NCBI GenBank assembly: GCA_037074615.1
Contig: CM073515.1
Coordinates: 18,747,001 to 18,811,000, forward strand
DNA: 64,000 nt
DNA from: Leucaena leucocephala
Lineage: Eukaryota; Streptophyta; Magnoliopsida; Fabales; Fabaceae
Reading direction: 5' to 3'
The translations under genes were made by a program, and so were the position numbers. Below are positions 1-11,150 of this stretch, one piece after another; position 1 is the first letter of the stretch, and the number at the start of each line of letters is the position of its first letter. The notes under the pieces were generated by a model. That model was not told the origin of the DNA, searched no databases, and saw only the letters and a program-made list of their open reading frames with translations.

Positions 1-1051
1 TCCATATAGATTTTGTTAGTTATCAAGAGTCAAACATTTTAGAGGAAACTTCTATACTTTGGTGATAGTTGATGACTATTCGAGATTTACTTGGACTTTA
101 TTCCTTTTATCCAAAAATGAGACTTTTAATACTTTTATTGTGTTTTCCAAAAAGGTGTAAAATAAGAAAAGTATTTCTATTGTGTCATCAAGACTGGTAA
201 CGGAGGGGAATTCGAGAACACTAAATTTGCTGAGTTGTGTGACAACTATAGAATTGATCACAACTTCTCTGCACCAAGAATGCCACAACAAAATGGAGTT
301 GTTGAAAGGAAAAACAAAGTCTTCACTGGGATGGCTAGAGCGATACTTAATGACAAGGAGTCTCACAAGTTATTTGGGCAGATGCTATGAACACAACATG
401 TTACATAGCCAACCGATCCTGTATCATACCGCTACTCAACAAGACACCATATAAGCTTTATAAAGGACTCAAGCCTAATCTTACTTATTTGATTATCTTT
501 GGGAGCAAATGTTTCATCCACAACAACAATAAAGAACATTTAGGTAAATTTGATTCTAAATCTGATGAGGGTATTTTTCTTGGCTATTCTAATCGTAGTA
601 AGGCATATAGATTTTTTAATAAAAGAACCTTTTACAATAGAAGAGTATGTACATGTAGTATTTTTTTAAACTAAACTATTTCAAAGCCTCTAGATGATAA
701 AGCTCAGATAATTTAGGGTCTTGAAACACTAAAATTAAACAAAAAAAATAAACCATAGTTATCAAGTTAGCAATCAACCTAAAGAATTAGAAAAAGATCA
801 ACCTAGAGCTTGGAGACATAATATGAATCATCCTTTATACTAAGTTATTGGTGAAGTCAATGAAGGACTAAGAACCCAGAGACAAGTGTTTAATCAAGTG
901 TATTTCTCTATATTTATTTCTAACATTGAACCCACCAATATAAATGAAGCACTATTGATGATTTTTGGATAGTTGCTATACAGGAAGATTTAAATCAATT
1001 TGAATGAAATCAAGTTTGGGACTTGGTACCTAGACCCAATGATCATCTAGT
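1..1051 (+). pseudogene. Ty1/copia pol remnant (integrase to start of RT)
   Basis: This is a decayed copia polyprotein fragment. Read in more than one frame it shows the integrase core: VIVDDYSRFTWTLFLLSKNE near 67-120, then GEFENTKFAELC and the catalytic-Glu region PQQNGVVERKN near 210-320. Around 945-1050 comes the typical start of copia reverse transcriptase (a W-x-A-x-QEDLNQFE-like stretch, then VWDLVPRPNDHLV). The second integrase Asp is not seen: the expected D-x-GGEF context reads GNGGEF. A TGA replaces the Arg codon after QFE, the result expected from CGA to TGA decay. Several frameshifts are present. The reading breaks exactly where a minus-strand family A LTR begins at 1052. Lineage (SIRE-like) is inferred from motif style only. 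Confidence 0.85.
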
Positions 1052-4000
1052 TGTAACACCTTACTTTCGTACATCTTAGGGATCATTCGGTAGCATTTAT
1101 AACAACTTATATCATCTTTGAAGTCCATTTACTAAATCTGAAATTTCACTCTTCACGAATTACTGTTCGTATAGTATTTCTAGATTCTGCGATGGACTTA
1201 AAAAAATCATAATTAATTATAGAAAAATGGAAATGAAGTGGTTCAAAAAGCTATGTGAAGCTAACATAATAAAATTTTAGAAAAACATACTTTCTCAAAC
1301 CAATTGACCATTCAACTAAGTCAACTATGATGTCAAAAATTACTATTCATTTGGTCAAAATTTCTAGAAAACAATTTCTGGTTCCAAAGTTTGAAAATTC
1401 TATTCTCTTTACATAGACATCAGAATAAGGTGTACTTGATGTCAAAATGAAGCTTGATATGTTAACTAACTACTGGTAAATTATCATACGTTTATTCTAT
1501 CTTACTATTTTTTTTATTACATCTAGAACATTGCTGCTCAAACTGGTCATATAACATCATTACATATGACAATTCATACATTCATCAAATAACATTTATA
1601 TTATTCAATCCCTAACTTCTCTTTATGCTTCCTCATCTTCTTTCATCATTCATTAACCTATTGGGAATTGGGATTACATGGAGGGGTGAGATTTTTTAGG
1701 AAATCTTAGTAGCAAACGGTACTAAACAGTGTATGCATTAATGCTAATGTTTGTGCTTACTTGTGATTGTGTCAACATAATGTAATGAGCATGCTACCAT
1801 GTTACATATGAAATACAATTAGGTAAAGTAAACATAGAAATAGAGCATCTATCAAATACATATATGCCACAACAATTCACATAGCAATAGCACCATAACA
1901 CATTACATTCAACACATACAAGTCTAGGTTAGTTTATTACCTTACATGCTTGACTTTCCTTTACTTTATCTTTGCCTCTTGCTTTTTACTTCTCCTTGAT
2001 GTATGGCTGCTCTCTTTGAGAACACAATTCAAGTCCTAACATCACATTATTATCCATTCATTATAATCTAACTTCCCTTGAACATTGAGTTTACTTAACT
2101 AAAATAACTTTTCCTAATCTTTACTAATTGACTTGGGCTTTGAACCAATTAATGTCTTGACTTTACCCTACACAATTTGGCCTTTTGAATCCATTTATGA
2201 ACTCAAAATTCCCAAATTCTAGTAGTTGTACACTGTTCTAGATAGAACTGAAACATGTCCTCTTTATTTGCAAAAATTCTCATTTTAATTCCAATACTTC
2301 CAATACTTGTTTCTCTACTTTATCCCATACAATTTTTTCATTTTAAAATATTGGAAGCATCAAAATCATGAAATAGCAATCATTTTTTATACATATGAAT
2401 AGTAACAAAGAGGGTTTCTAAAATTACATCTTTCAATTGCAATGCTTCTAAGGTTTCAAACTTATCAAATTCTACACAAAATCATCATCTAAATTCAATG
2501 GAAGCATTAGATCATTGAAATTCTATCTATTTTCAACCAAAATAGTGTAGTACAAAAGGTTTTATCCATGACAAATTCAAGAATATCAACTTGATTCAAT
2601 AACCAATCATCTAACTAGATTGTTTAAGCACTAATTATATAGTTATAGCTTCATTTTCATCTTGCTCCTTCAACTTAACATTTTGGATAACATGTATACT
2701 CTAGATTTAATTGAATTTCTAACCACTGAAACCTAGGTTTTATCCTTCCAAAATATTTGCAAATAAACTAGGAAGGATCACATACCTTATACCTTAACTA
2801 CCTTGATCTCCAAGTGCCTTGAATTTCTTTTGCCTTGGTTGAGTGTCCACTTGGGAAGCACCTCCCCAAGGTCCTTTGTGCTCATGGTTTGTGCAAAAAA
2901 TGGGAAGGTATTTATAGGCAAAAGGTAAGGGGATGGTTGAGATCTCTATGTACTATTTAATACAAGGGTCCATAATTGTTTTTAAATTAAACTTTTCCAT
3001 CAAGAAAAATTATAATAAGATCACATGCCAAAAATACTTCTCCCTCTCACTTTTGATGCCATGTACCTCCCTTTGTGGGGCCTACCATGTGCAATTCTAA
3101 TATCCCCTTTAAGCTTCTTGACTTTCTTTGCTTTTCATTTTCAAAAATTCATAAATTATCCACTATTTGACTTGGGCTACAAAACAACTTTTGGGACTTA
3201 TTGGGATGCTGCATGATGCCATTATTGGGACTCCCTTGGTTCTAATTACTAATTGACACAAATCCAAGGTACTTCTTGTAATAATATCCTTAAATTACCC
3301 TAATTTTTGAAATAAATTCTATTTAACTTTTTTACTAGTTTTGATATTTTTAGAAATTCATTCTAATAGAAATAAATTTCTTACAAAGTCTCATAATTTT
3401 CTAATACCCAGAAGTCCTGATAAAAATTCTGTTTTCTTTAAATCCTTTATTATTGTCGTATTTCACCTTAAATTCCATAATTAATTCTACATGACTCCTT
3501 TTTGACTTCTGTCAATTTTATAAATTCTTATATTAAATCAAAATTTTATCTAATTCTGAGGTCCAAAAGATACTATACTAATCTCTAGACTTTAAAAATT
3601 AATATCAATTTATTGGGACCTTAAATCAAAATTATGTGAGATATGCCTAGCCCAAATTCTATCATCTATTTATTGATAAAATTTGAGACCAAAACATTTT
3701 TGGATAATTTTGGGTATTTTCTGTCTCAACTTTTCATAATTACTATTTTGCCCTATGAACTCAATTTTTCATAATTACACTTAATGGTCCATAACTTATG
3801 TTTACTTCTATTTTACACTATGAAACTTTGAGAGTTTTTACTTTAGTCCTTTTTTCAAATTGACTATTATGCCTTGGAACTTTCTATTGACACTTAATGG
3901 CCTTGTAGATCTCAAAACTTCTTCTGTTTGCGTCATAATTATCCTTTAATTATAGGGAAACTTCATGAATTTTCTTGGGCCTAACTCTTTTCTAATTATT

Positions 4001-4270
4001 CCATAATCACCCCTTCTGGCCTGAAATATTCTAAATTATGATTTTACCCCTACTTGGGCTTATCATCATAAATAATCCCTTTTGAGGTCTTTATCTCAAT
4101 CGGCCTCTAATTAACCTCTTTTCTTTTTCTATGCCCAGGAGACTCTTCTGAAGTCTCTAACTTATTTATATAATGTCCCTAGGGACTTTTACTATTTATA
4201 ATTTAGTTCCTGAACATTCATTATGCACAATTTAGTTCCTGAACATCATTTGTATATTTCTGGGGCTTCT
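1052..4270 (-). mobile_element. Family A LTR, minus orientation, truncated
   Basis: The LTR end TGTAACACCTTACTTTCGTA starts at 1052 inside copia pol. The segment stays collinear with the complete solo LTR at 24756-28072 through its TATA/donor region (about 2775-2917) and poly-pyrimidine U3 part. It stops near 4270, before the terminal ...GGGATATGACA-type end. From 4271 the sequence jumps back to LTR middle sequence already seen at 2080-2350, so this is a rearrangement junction, not a clean end. No TSD is visible. ORFs inside it are short and unlike known proteins. Confidence 0.8.
2775..2917 (-). promoter_or_regulatory. LTR TATA box and 5' splice donor
   Basis: On the minus strand CTATAAATA lies at 2917-2909. 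About 125 nt downstream is a donor-like AAG|GTATGTG (GT at 2785-2784). The same pairing recurs in other long family A LTRs. TATA and donor are seen in sequence; transcription and splicing are inferred. Confidence 0.55.
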
Positions 4271-4562
4271 GCTAAACTTCCCTTCAACATTAAGCTTACT
4301 TAACTAATATAACTTTCCCTAATCTTTACTAATTGACTTGTCCTTTGAACCAATTGATGTCTTGACCTTACCCTACACAATTTGACCTTCTAAATCCATT
4401 TATGAAATAAGAATTCCTAAATTCTAGCAACTACACATTGTTCTGGTTATAACTGAAATATGTCCTCTTTGTTTCTAAAAATTATCATTTTGATTCAAAT
4501 ACTTTCTATACTTGTTTCTCTACTTTATCCCACATAATGTTTCATTTTAAAAATATTGGTAT
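4271..4562 (-). mobile_element. Family A LTR middle fragment, minus orientation
   Basis: This repeats LTR sequence homologous to 2080-2350 and ends at CATTTTAAAAATATTGG. There it joins a plus-strand PBS and internal sequence. The collinear continuation of this LTR appears at 5906 (TTTTAAAACCATTGG...). The two pieces look like one LTR split by the material in between, with a short repeated motif at both junctions. Confidence 0.65.
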
Positions 4563-4925
4563 CAGACCAAAGTTTCTAACTTCATATAGGATAGTTCCCA
4601 GACCCTAATCATATGTAGTTAACATTATGTTAAGGTTAGAGTATTTAATGGAAAAGTTAGTATCACTTAAGTTTGAATCTTAAGGGAACAAAGAAGATCT
4701 CCTCCCTAAATGATTGGTTTATTGCTTGGAGTAAGATTCAAACAAGGAACATTAGGAAGAAAATGTTTAGGGAAAGGTATATTCAAGTCACAACATAAAG
4801 GTGTTTAGAGCGTGCTTATTTTCACAGAGAAGTTAGGTCACAATGAGTCAAGTCATAGGACATGACAATATACATAGAGGAGTTCAGGTCACGATGTGGA
4901 AAGACCATTGGCCATAATGGAGGAA
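4559..4925 (+). mobile_element. Family A internal 5' fragment with PBS
   Basis: Starts TTGGTATCAGACC, a PBS-like match to the initiator Met tRNA. It continues collinearly with the internal starts at 34439 and 59323 (for example the stretch around GTTAACATTATGTTAAGGTT). No LTR of its own precedes it. No ORF is recognisable. Confidence 0.65.
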
Positions 4926-5107
4926 CATAGAATAATCTAGTCACTAGGGACTTTCACCTTTTATAATTTAGTCCATAAACTTTCATTATTTTTAGTTTAG
5001 TCCTTGAATATCATTTGTATATTTAAGGGACTTCTACTAAAAAGGGACTAGTAGCCTACTTATTTTAGGCTATATACTGAGCTTCTAGGCCTAAAAATTG
5101 GGATATG
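4926..5107 (-). mobile_element. Family A LTR terminal fragment, minus orientation
   Basis: Contains the LTR end with paired phrases 'tataatttagtcc' and 'ttagtttagtcc' and the terminus CTAAAAATTGGGATATGA. It sits between plus-strand internal fragments, so it is a misplaced LTR end within a mosaic. The same end, as its complement, begins the plus-strand LTR at 8882. Confidence 0.6.
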
Positions 5108-5905
5108 AGAAGTTTTTCTTGAGTAGTTTTACGAGAAACATTTCTCTAAGTTAGATAGAGATGAGCATGATGTTAAGTATTAAAGTAGGGAAACAGGAAC
5201 TCTTTGGTAAATACTTAGCCTAGTTCATCCACATGAACAACATTAGTTGATTGATTGAGAAGTTAGTTCACAAATGGAATTCTATGTTACAAAGAAAGAT
5301 TTTTTTCCAGGTAGTCATAAAAATTAACAGAGCGGTAGTCAAAAAGAAGTTTATGATGTCTAGAGAGAGAAAGGTAGCCACAGTTTAAAAGATAAAGAGA
5401 CTCTCCTATTTAAGAAAGAGAAATGATCAAAAGTCAGATAGAGTAGTGAAGGGTTTAGTCTATACCCTGGTAGGAGGGTAATATGGCAGCCTAAGTTAGA
5501 TGAGTAGTTATCTCAGGTTCTTGAATAAATGATCAGGATTTGGCATATATTGTGACAAAGGAAAAGAATGCTTTAAACTTTACCTAATTATTTGTTTAAT
5601 TGTGTATATGAAGGATGGTTGAGCAAATTATGTGATTATATGGCTTATGTTGCCATAAATGATGAATAGTTATATCTCCTTGCAATTGTCATGTGATGAC
5701 ATGCTTGTTAGAGTATGCTTAAATGATTGCATCATTTTGCACATTATGCATTTTAGAATATGCTATAATGAATGAATACTCCTCTTTCTATTATATGCAG
5801 GGTAGAGTATATATGATGAGAAAGTTATGTTGCTCCTACCATACGACTTGCAATTAGATAATTTAACTTGGTAATGATAAAGCAATAGAAAAAGTGGTAA
5901 ATGAG
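5108..5905 (+). mobile_element. Family A internal middle fragment
   Basis: Collinear with 35489-37840 (without its insertion) and 60890-61825. It carries the conserved stretch around CTAGAGAGAGAAAGGTAGCC, the TATACCCTGGTAGGAGGGTAA block, the hairpin TATGGCTTATGTTGCCATA (5639-5657) and GATGAGAAAGTTATGTTGCT. No protein domain is recognised. Conservation of these blocks without an ORF suggests non-coding function. Confidence 0.65.
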
Positions 5906-5966
5906 ATTTTAAAACCATTGGAAGCATCAAAATCATGAAATTCTAACTCCTGCCTAGGTACATGAA

Positions 5967-7147
5967 TAGTGATAGAAAGGGTTTCAATATTATAACTCTA
6001 AGATTACTCAATTTCCTAAGCTCAAACTACTTAATTCTAGCTTGTTTAAGCTTATTTAAACATTTTGTAACTCAATATTCATTTTCTTTCCCTATCAAGA
6101 CACACCATCCAGCAACTCACCAAAGGGAAAATGCCATAAAAACCACTTAAAACTAAGAGTAAACTTGCTATAATAAAGTTCAAGAGCTAGGGAATTAATT
6201 ACCTTGACTTGCTTCCAAGTTTGAGTACTTCTTCTTGGCTCAAGTAGAAATTTTGGCAGAGGTTCCCTAAGGTTCATGAGGCTACCAAATATGAAGCAGA
6301 ATGAGGGTGTTTATAGGTAAAATTGGGTGAAAATGAAAGGTCAAGATTACTTTAGTTACTATTTGATCTAATGGTCCATATTGAATCTTGCATCAAGTTT
6401 GCCCTAGAAGTCACTTTGTGACATCATCCATGACATCATTTGGGCCGTGTTTGGCAAAATATAGAGCTATTATCTGATTGAAAAAATTTCAATCTAATCT
6501 AATATCGGCCGGGTCAAATTTTATAAAAACTAGACTGTTTAATATCTCTATTTTTTTTTGAGATTTCATACTATGTTTTCTGACCTTAAATCCAGTATCC
6601 AGATTTTTCCTACTATTGACATTGTTAGACTGGGTATTTATCTACTTACCATCCCTTAAATCTATAAAAGGTTTCAAGATTATAATTCCAAGATTACACA
6701 ATTTCCTAAGCTTAAACTACTTAATTCTAGCTTGTTTAAGCTTATTTAAACATTTTACAACTCAATATTCATCTTCTTTCCTCATTAAGATAGAATGTCC
6801 AGTAGCTCACCAAAGGGGAAATGCCATAAAAATACTTAAAACCAAGAGTAAACTTGCTAGAATAAAGTTCAAGAGCTAGGGAATTAATTACCTTGACTTG
6901 CTTACAAGTTTGAGTACTTCTTCTTAGCTCAAGTAGAAATTTTGGCAGAGGTTCCCTAAGGTTCATGAGGCTGCCAAATGTGAAGGTTCCCTAATCTAAT
7001 ACCGGCCGGGTCAAATTTTATAAAAACTAGACTGTTTAATATCTGTAATTTTTCTGAGATTCTATACTATATTTTCTGACCTTAAATCCAGTATCCGAAT
7101 TTTTCCTGCTATTGACATTGTTGGACTGGATATTTATTTCTTTACCA
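5967..7147. repeat. 690-bp-period tandem duplication inside LTR
   Basis: Copy 1 (about 5967-6655) and copy 2 (about 6665-7147) share long near-identical stretches, for example around AATTTCCTAAGC (6010 and 6700), GGGAATTAATTACCTTGACT and CGGCCGGGTCAAATTTTATA. Copy 2 lacks about 200 bp equivalent to 6298-6490, which includes the TATA box. The two minus-strand mini-ORFs starting MNLREPLPKFLLE (at 6277 and 6966) are products of this duplication. Confidence 0.8.
6198..6316 (-). promoter_or_regulatory. LTR TATA box and donor, copy 1
   Basis: On the minus strand a CCTATAAACACC box (about 6316-6305) is followed about 105 nt later by CAAG|GTAATT (GT at 6202-6201). The duplicated copy keeps the donor near 6890 but has lost the TATA region. 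Confidence 0.5.
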
Positions 7148-8110
7148 TCCCTTGAAAAATGAATGAAATGCCCTTGATTCATTATCTTATATTATATTAA
7201 CCCTAAGGGTATAATTGTAATTTTATACCTCTTTACACCTTATTAAGGCATATACTGACTCTGATTAATCATTCTTGTACCTGCCTTGGGATTTTGACCC
7301 TATCCAAATAACCAAAATGCCTTCAATTGATCTCTTGCTCAACGGAATAACATAGTGGCATACTTAGTAGTATTTTCGTAATTTTATATTTTTTTGAGTC
7401 TTTATTAGCACTGATCCATATACTTATCTAAAAATATTACTAGACCTATGAGGCAACATTTTGAGCCTTCTACATGGTCCCTTGCCTTCATTGGCTCAAC
7501 TCCTAAGAAATTCCCCTGAAAAATATTTATCGGGTGTTTTATTCCACTGTAAATTCCATCATAAATTCTATGTAACTCCTTTTTGAGTTTTGTCAGTTTT
7601 ATAAATTCTTATATTAATTATGAGAATTTTCTTTAAAATATTATTGAATTATGATGTCCAGAAGATATTGTACTAATTTTTTCAAACTTTAGAAATTTAT
7701 ATCAATTCATTGGGACCTCTAATCAAAATTTCATGTTACGTTAAACTGATTAGAATAATTTCTCTATTTACTGAAAAATTTTAGGACTAAAATGCTTTCA
7801 GAAAGTTTGGGCCTTTTCTGGCTTAACTTTTTATAATTACCATTTTGCCCTTGAACTTTTAGAAAATGCATTGTAGTCCATTAATTTATCATAATTACAC
7901 TTAATGACCTATAACTTATGTCTACTTTCATTTTGCACCATAGAATTTTTAGACTTTTCAGTTTAGTCCCTTTCTTCCTTCAAAACTCATATGACCTTTA
8001 TCATTTCTTCTAATCATCATCACAATCCCTTCCAAAACTCTTTCCTTTATCTATCCATTATAGATTCCATTGTCTGTTCCACACAGATAGGGAAAAATCA
8101 GGATGTGACA

Positions 8111-8881
8111 TCACAAGTATGGTATTTTAGGGTTAGGTATATCTTGAAAATGGCTTAGGACGATTATGAGTGATTACGAATCAACCTAGCCTGAAGAACA
8201 AAAAGTGTGAGCCATGAAGAAAGGTGACAACACAGTATCTCTTTAGAAAACCATTATATGATAAGTTTCATATGTTAAAGCCTCACAAGTTGATTGACTT
8301 ATATAGAGAAAATACCCATGATGTTTATTCCAAATAGCTTTATTATATAAGACTGAATTCATTATCCTTTTTACATGAAGAAGGAATTGAAGATAACAAA
8401 GTTAAAATTTTCAGTCCTAAGTACAAGGTATTCATAAATCTGTAGGTAAATCCCTAAGATAAACAAATAGATCCCTAAGATAAGGTTATAAATGAGAAAA
8501 TGAGCTCACAAATGAGACAAATAAAGATAATAAGAACTAGATAGACCTAAGAGAAGCAGTGTGAGAAGAGTTAGAGACAATAAAGTACCAGAGTTAGAGC
8601 CTGTTAGCACCAGTGCTTCAGATTTTTATCATCACTTTTTTAGTTAAGCGTGCTCAAGAAAGATTAGCCTAAGGATAGGTCACCCTTGGGAGGTTATGTG
8701 AAAGTGTGCAAATGGCTAAAAAGTTTGATAGGAATACCTGAAGTTCTACAAGATAATAGTAAAGTTACGAAAACTTATGAAAAATGTAAGGGACATTCTT
8801 CTTAGAGAAACTCTTCATCAATGTATGAATAGAGATTTAACCCTAAAATTTTGAGAATAAAATTTATTTTAAGGGGAGAAA
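8111..8881 (+). mobile_element. Family A internal 3' fragment with PPT
   Basis: Collinear, with deletions, with 62170-63966. Shared blocks include TACCCATGATGTT and the GAGCACCAGTGCTT-like block (here TAGCACCAGTGCTTCAG, near 8605). It ends in the polypurine tract TTTTAAGGGGAGAAA directly before an LTR start at 8882. No coding sequence is recognised. Confidence 0.7.
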
Positions 8882-9086
8882 TGTCATATTTCAATTTTTA
8901 GGCCTAGAAGCCTAGTATATAGCCTGAAATATGTAGGATACCAGGCCCCTTTTAGCAGAAGTCCTAAAAATATACAAATAATATTTAGGGACTAAACTGC
9001 AAATAATGAAAGTTTAGGGACTAAATTGTAAATAGTAAAAGTCATTGGGGCAAATATATAATTAAGTTAGAAACTTCAAAAGAGTA
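8882..9086 (+). mobile_element. Family A 3' LTR start, interrupted by copia
   Basis: Begins TGTCATATTTCAATTTTTAG right after the PPT and matches the reverse complement of the LTR ends at 4130-4270 and 5040-5107. It is cut at GAGTA|TGTTAG by the copia LTR at 9087. The rest of this LTR is not found downstream in the window. Confidence 0.7.
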
Positions 9087-11092
9087 TGTTAGATTGAATA
9101 TATTTTGATGATGACAAAAGAAAATAATTGAGTTAATATCTATGAAGGAACGTAAATGTTTTTAATGGAACAAAGTAAAAGAGAATGAAGTTAATTAAAG
9201 TTGTGAAAAATTGTTCTTGAAGTAATGAAAATGATTTTAGAATCAAATGAAGCTAAAAGAAGAAGTTAATCGATTAGATATTCGATTATTAAGCATTAAT
9301 CGATTAGTTAATAGATTAATGACAATTAATCGATTAAATGTTAGATTAATTGAAAAGGCATCCTTCTAATTTTAAAAAGAAAATCAATTAATCAATTAGT
9401 TAATCTATTAATGTCAACGAGCTTTCCTTCTGGTTTTGAATTGAAAAGTCAATTAATCGATTGGTTATTCGATTAATTAAAATTAATTGATTAATCTAGT
9501 TTAAACATAATTTCTCTTAAAAAATGATATTGCTATTAATGGATTAGTTAATCAATTAATTTGTATTAATCAGTTAACTGTTCGATTAATTAGTAAAGTA
9601 TCTATTTTGTAAAAATTCAAATATATATCAATTAATCAATTGGTTAATCGATTAATATGCATTAATAGATTAACTGTTTGATTAATATGAGTTAAATTAA
9701 TTTTTCTAAACACATTAATCGACTAGGCATTCGATTAATTCATCTTAATCTATTAACCACATAAACTTTTGAAATTTGAAGTATAGCTTTGTTCTATGAT
9801 ACAAATTCATTTCATACTTCAAATGATTCATTTAAGTAACAATTTGCAAATGTACTCTATTATTCTTCATGATAAATCTCTTGATAAATTTATCTTTGTA
9901 AGAATACATCATATATGTCTAGAAAATCAAATATCTATAATGCTATATTTTCTGTTTTATTCATTAAATGTAATTAATCGATTAACACATGATTACCTTT
10001 GAAAACAAATAGGGTCTTCAGATGATTTGAAATTTCTTATAACATAATTGATTTTATGCTCTTGATCATTAATTGGGTTAATTAAACATTGATTCATTTG
10101 ATTAAGCATACTTTATATTTGTATCATTTTTCGTTTGATTAAATTTATTCAAGTTCAATATTAGAAATTCAAATCCTCACTTCATGTATTTATATACTAA
10201 CGGTTAAATCTTTAAGTGTTTACAGGATTAACATTAAAGAGTTTAGAATTTGTTAAGATCAAAGCTAAATTAGAAAGTAGACCAAGAGTAAAGCCAATGA
10301 ACTCTCAATAGTAAAAAGATAATATGTTAGAAACTTCAATGACTAGTTTCAACGGTCATCTTTCCAACATATAAAAGACTCAATAGAAGGAAACCATAAT
10401 AGAAACAATGTTCAATGGTTGCAAAGATCAACTATAAATAGAAGAACATTCAAAGTAATGAGGTTGGCGATGATGAATGATAATAGAATGATGAGATATC
10501 AATAATACTCAGTCATGAAAGCATCAAATAGCTAGTAACCCTAGAAAATATTCTAGCTCTCCAATCTTCATGTAATATTCTTTGAGAGAGATTTTCAATG
10601 AGCTTCAATGTTAATATACTCACTCTTTCTGAGAGTTAGATTCACCCTTTATTTCTTCAACTGTCTGAGAGCAAACCCTTAGAATTAGGGGATTTAAGGT
10701 TGGGAATTTCTCGTATCAGTTAAGGGGAGCATAGCCACTGAAGTATGGTGTAACCTCAAGTTTGAGGTAGTTCTCAATTAGTCGATAAAATTGAGGTTGT
10801 AAAGACTACCAAGAGCCTGTTATAATCTAGGTGTTTATAGTGGATTAGAAAATCTCACTAGGAAGCTGAGGATTGGACGTAGGTCAAGGAAAGACTGAAC
10901 CAGGATAAATTATTTGTGAAAATTCTTCTTCCTTAATTCTTTGATTTCCAATGATTTATTTTCAAGCAAAACTTTCAAACCATAATATTTTATTTATCAT
11001 ATTATGAAAGAGGTTTCAAATATTGTAAAAAAATGTCCTTAACCCAAGTTATCTCTTCTTGGGTGATCCAGCCTACCTACCTAAAACTAACA
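9087..11092 (+). mobile_element. Ty1/copia 5' LTR (about 2.0 kb)
   Basis: Starts TGTTAGATTGAAT and ends CTAAAACTAACA, followed by a PBS. The 2006-bp LTR is dominated in its first third by ATTAATCGATTAAT motifs. A TATA-like ACTATAAATAGAAG occurs near 10430. A second, inverted and truncated copy is at 54213-55727; it shares the terminus and the TCCTACGTCCAGTCCCC-like block (here GGATTGGACGTAGGTCAAGG on the plus strand). Short ORFs inside are chance. Confidence 0.8.
9262..9990. repeat. Array of palindromic ATTAATCGATTAAT motifs
   Basis: About 15 exact or near copies of AATCGATTA / CGATTAAT occur between 9262 and 9990. They often form couplets: ATTAATCGATTA, four to six bases, then (T)ATTCGATTAAT, for example near 9299, 9450, 9565, 9630 and 9717. 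The core is self-complementary. The same motifs mark the inverted LTR at 55300-55670 and a patch at 23585-23640. Confidence 0.8.
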
Positions 11093-11094
11093 TT

Positions 11095-11106
11095 TGGTAT
11101 CAGAGT
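11095..11106 (+). other. Copia primer-binding site (initiator Met tRNA)
   Basis: TGGTATCAGAGT follows the LTR end after two T's and matches the usual plant copia PBS complementary to initiator Met tRNA. Confidence 0.85.
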
Positions 11107-11150
11107 ATGTCACTTGTTTAAAGAATATAACGATCTTAAGTACAAAGATC

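Larger units (their letters stand above)
5906..8110 (-). mobile_element. Family A LTR, minus orientation, with internal duplication
   Basis: Continues the split LTR from 4562 and ends at AAATCAGGATGTGACA (8110). It holds a 690-bp-period tandem duplication (5967-7147). The following sequence is family A internal 3' sequence in the opposite orientation, so the flanks do not give a TSD. Confidence 0.7.

Noticed and set aside
6095..6966. Two similar minus-strand ORFs (60 and 65 aa, MNLREPLPKF...) as a conserved gene pair
   Set aside because: They lie in the two copies of a tandem LTR duplication. The corresponding ORFs in other LTRs (26408-26593, 52952-53146) lack the same ATG and read a different peptide, so this is shared ancestry, not coding constraint.
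9262..9990. ATTAATCGATTAA cluster as a CRISPR or centromeric satellite
   Set aside because: Spacing is irregular, there are no unique equal-length spacers, and the cluster is confined to the copia LTR family.
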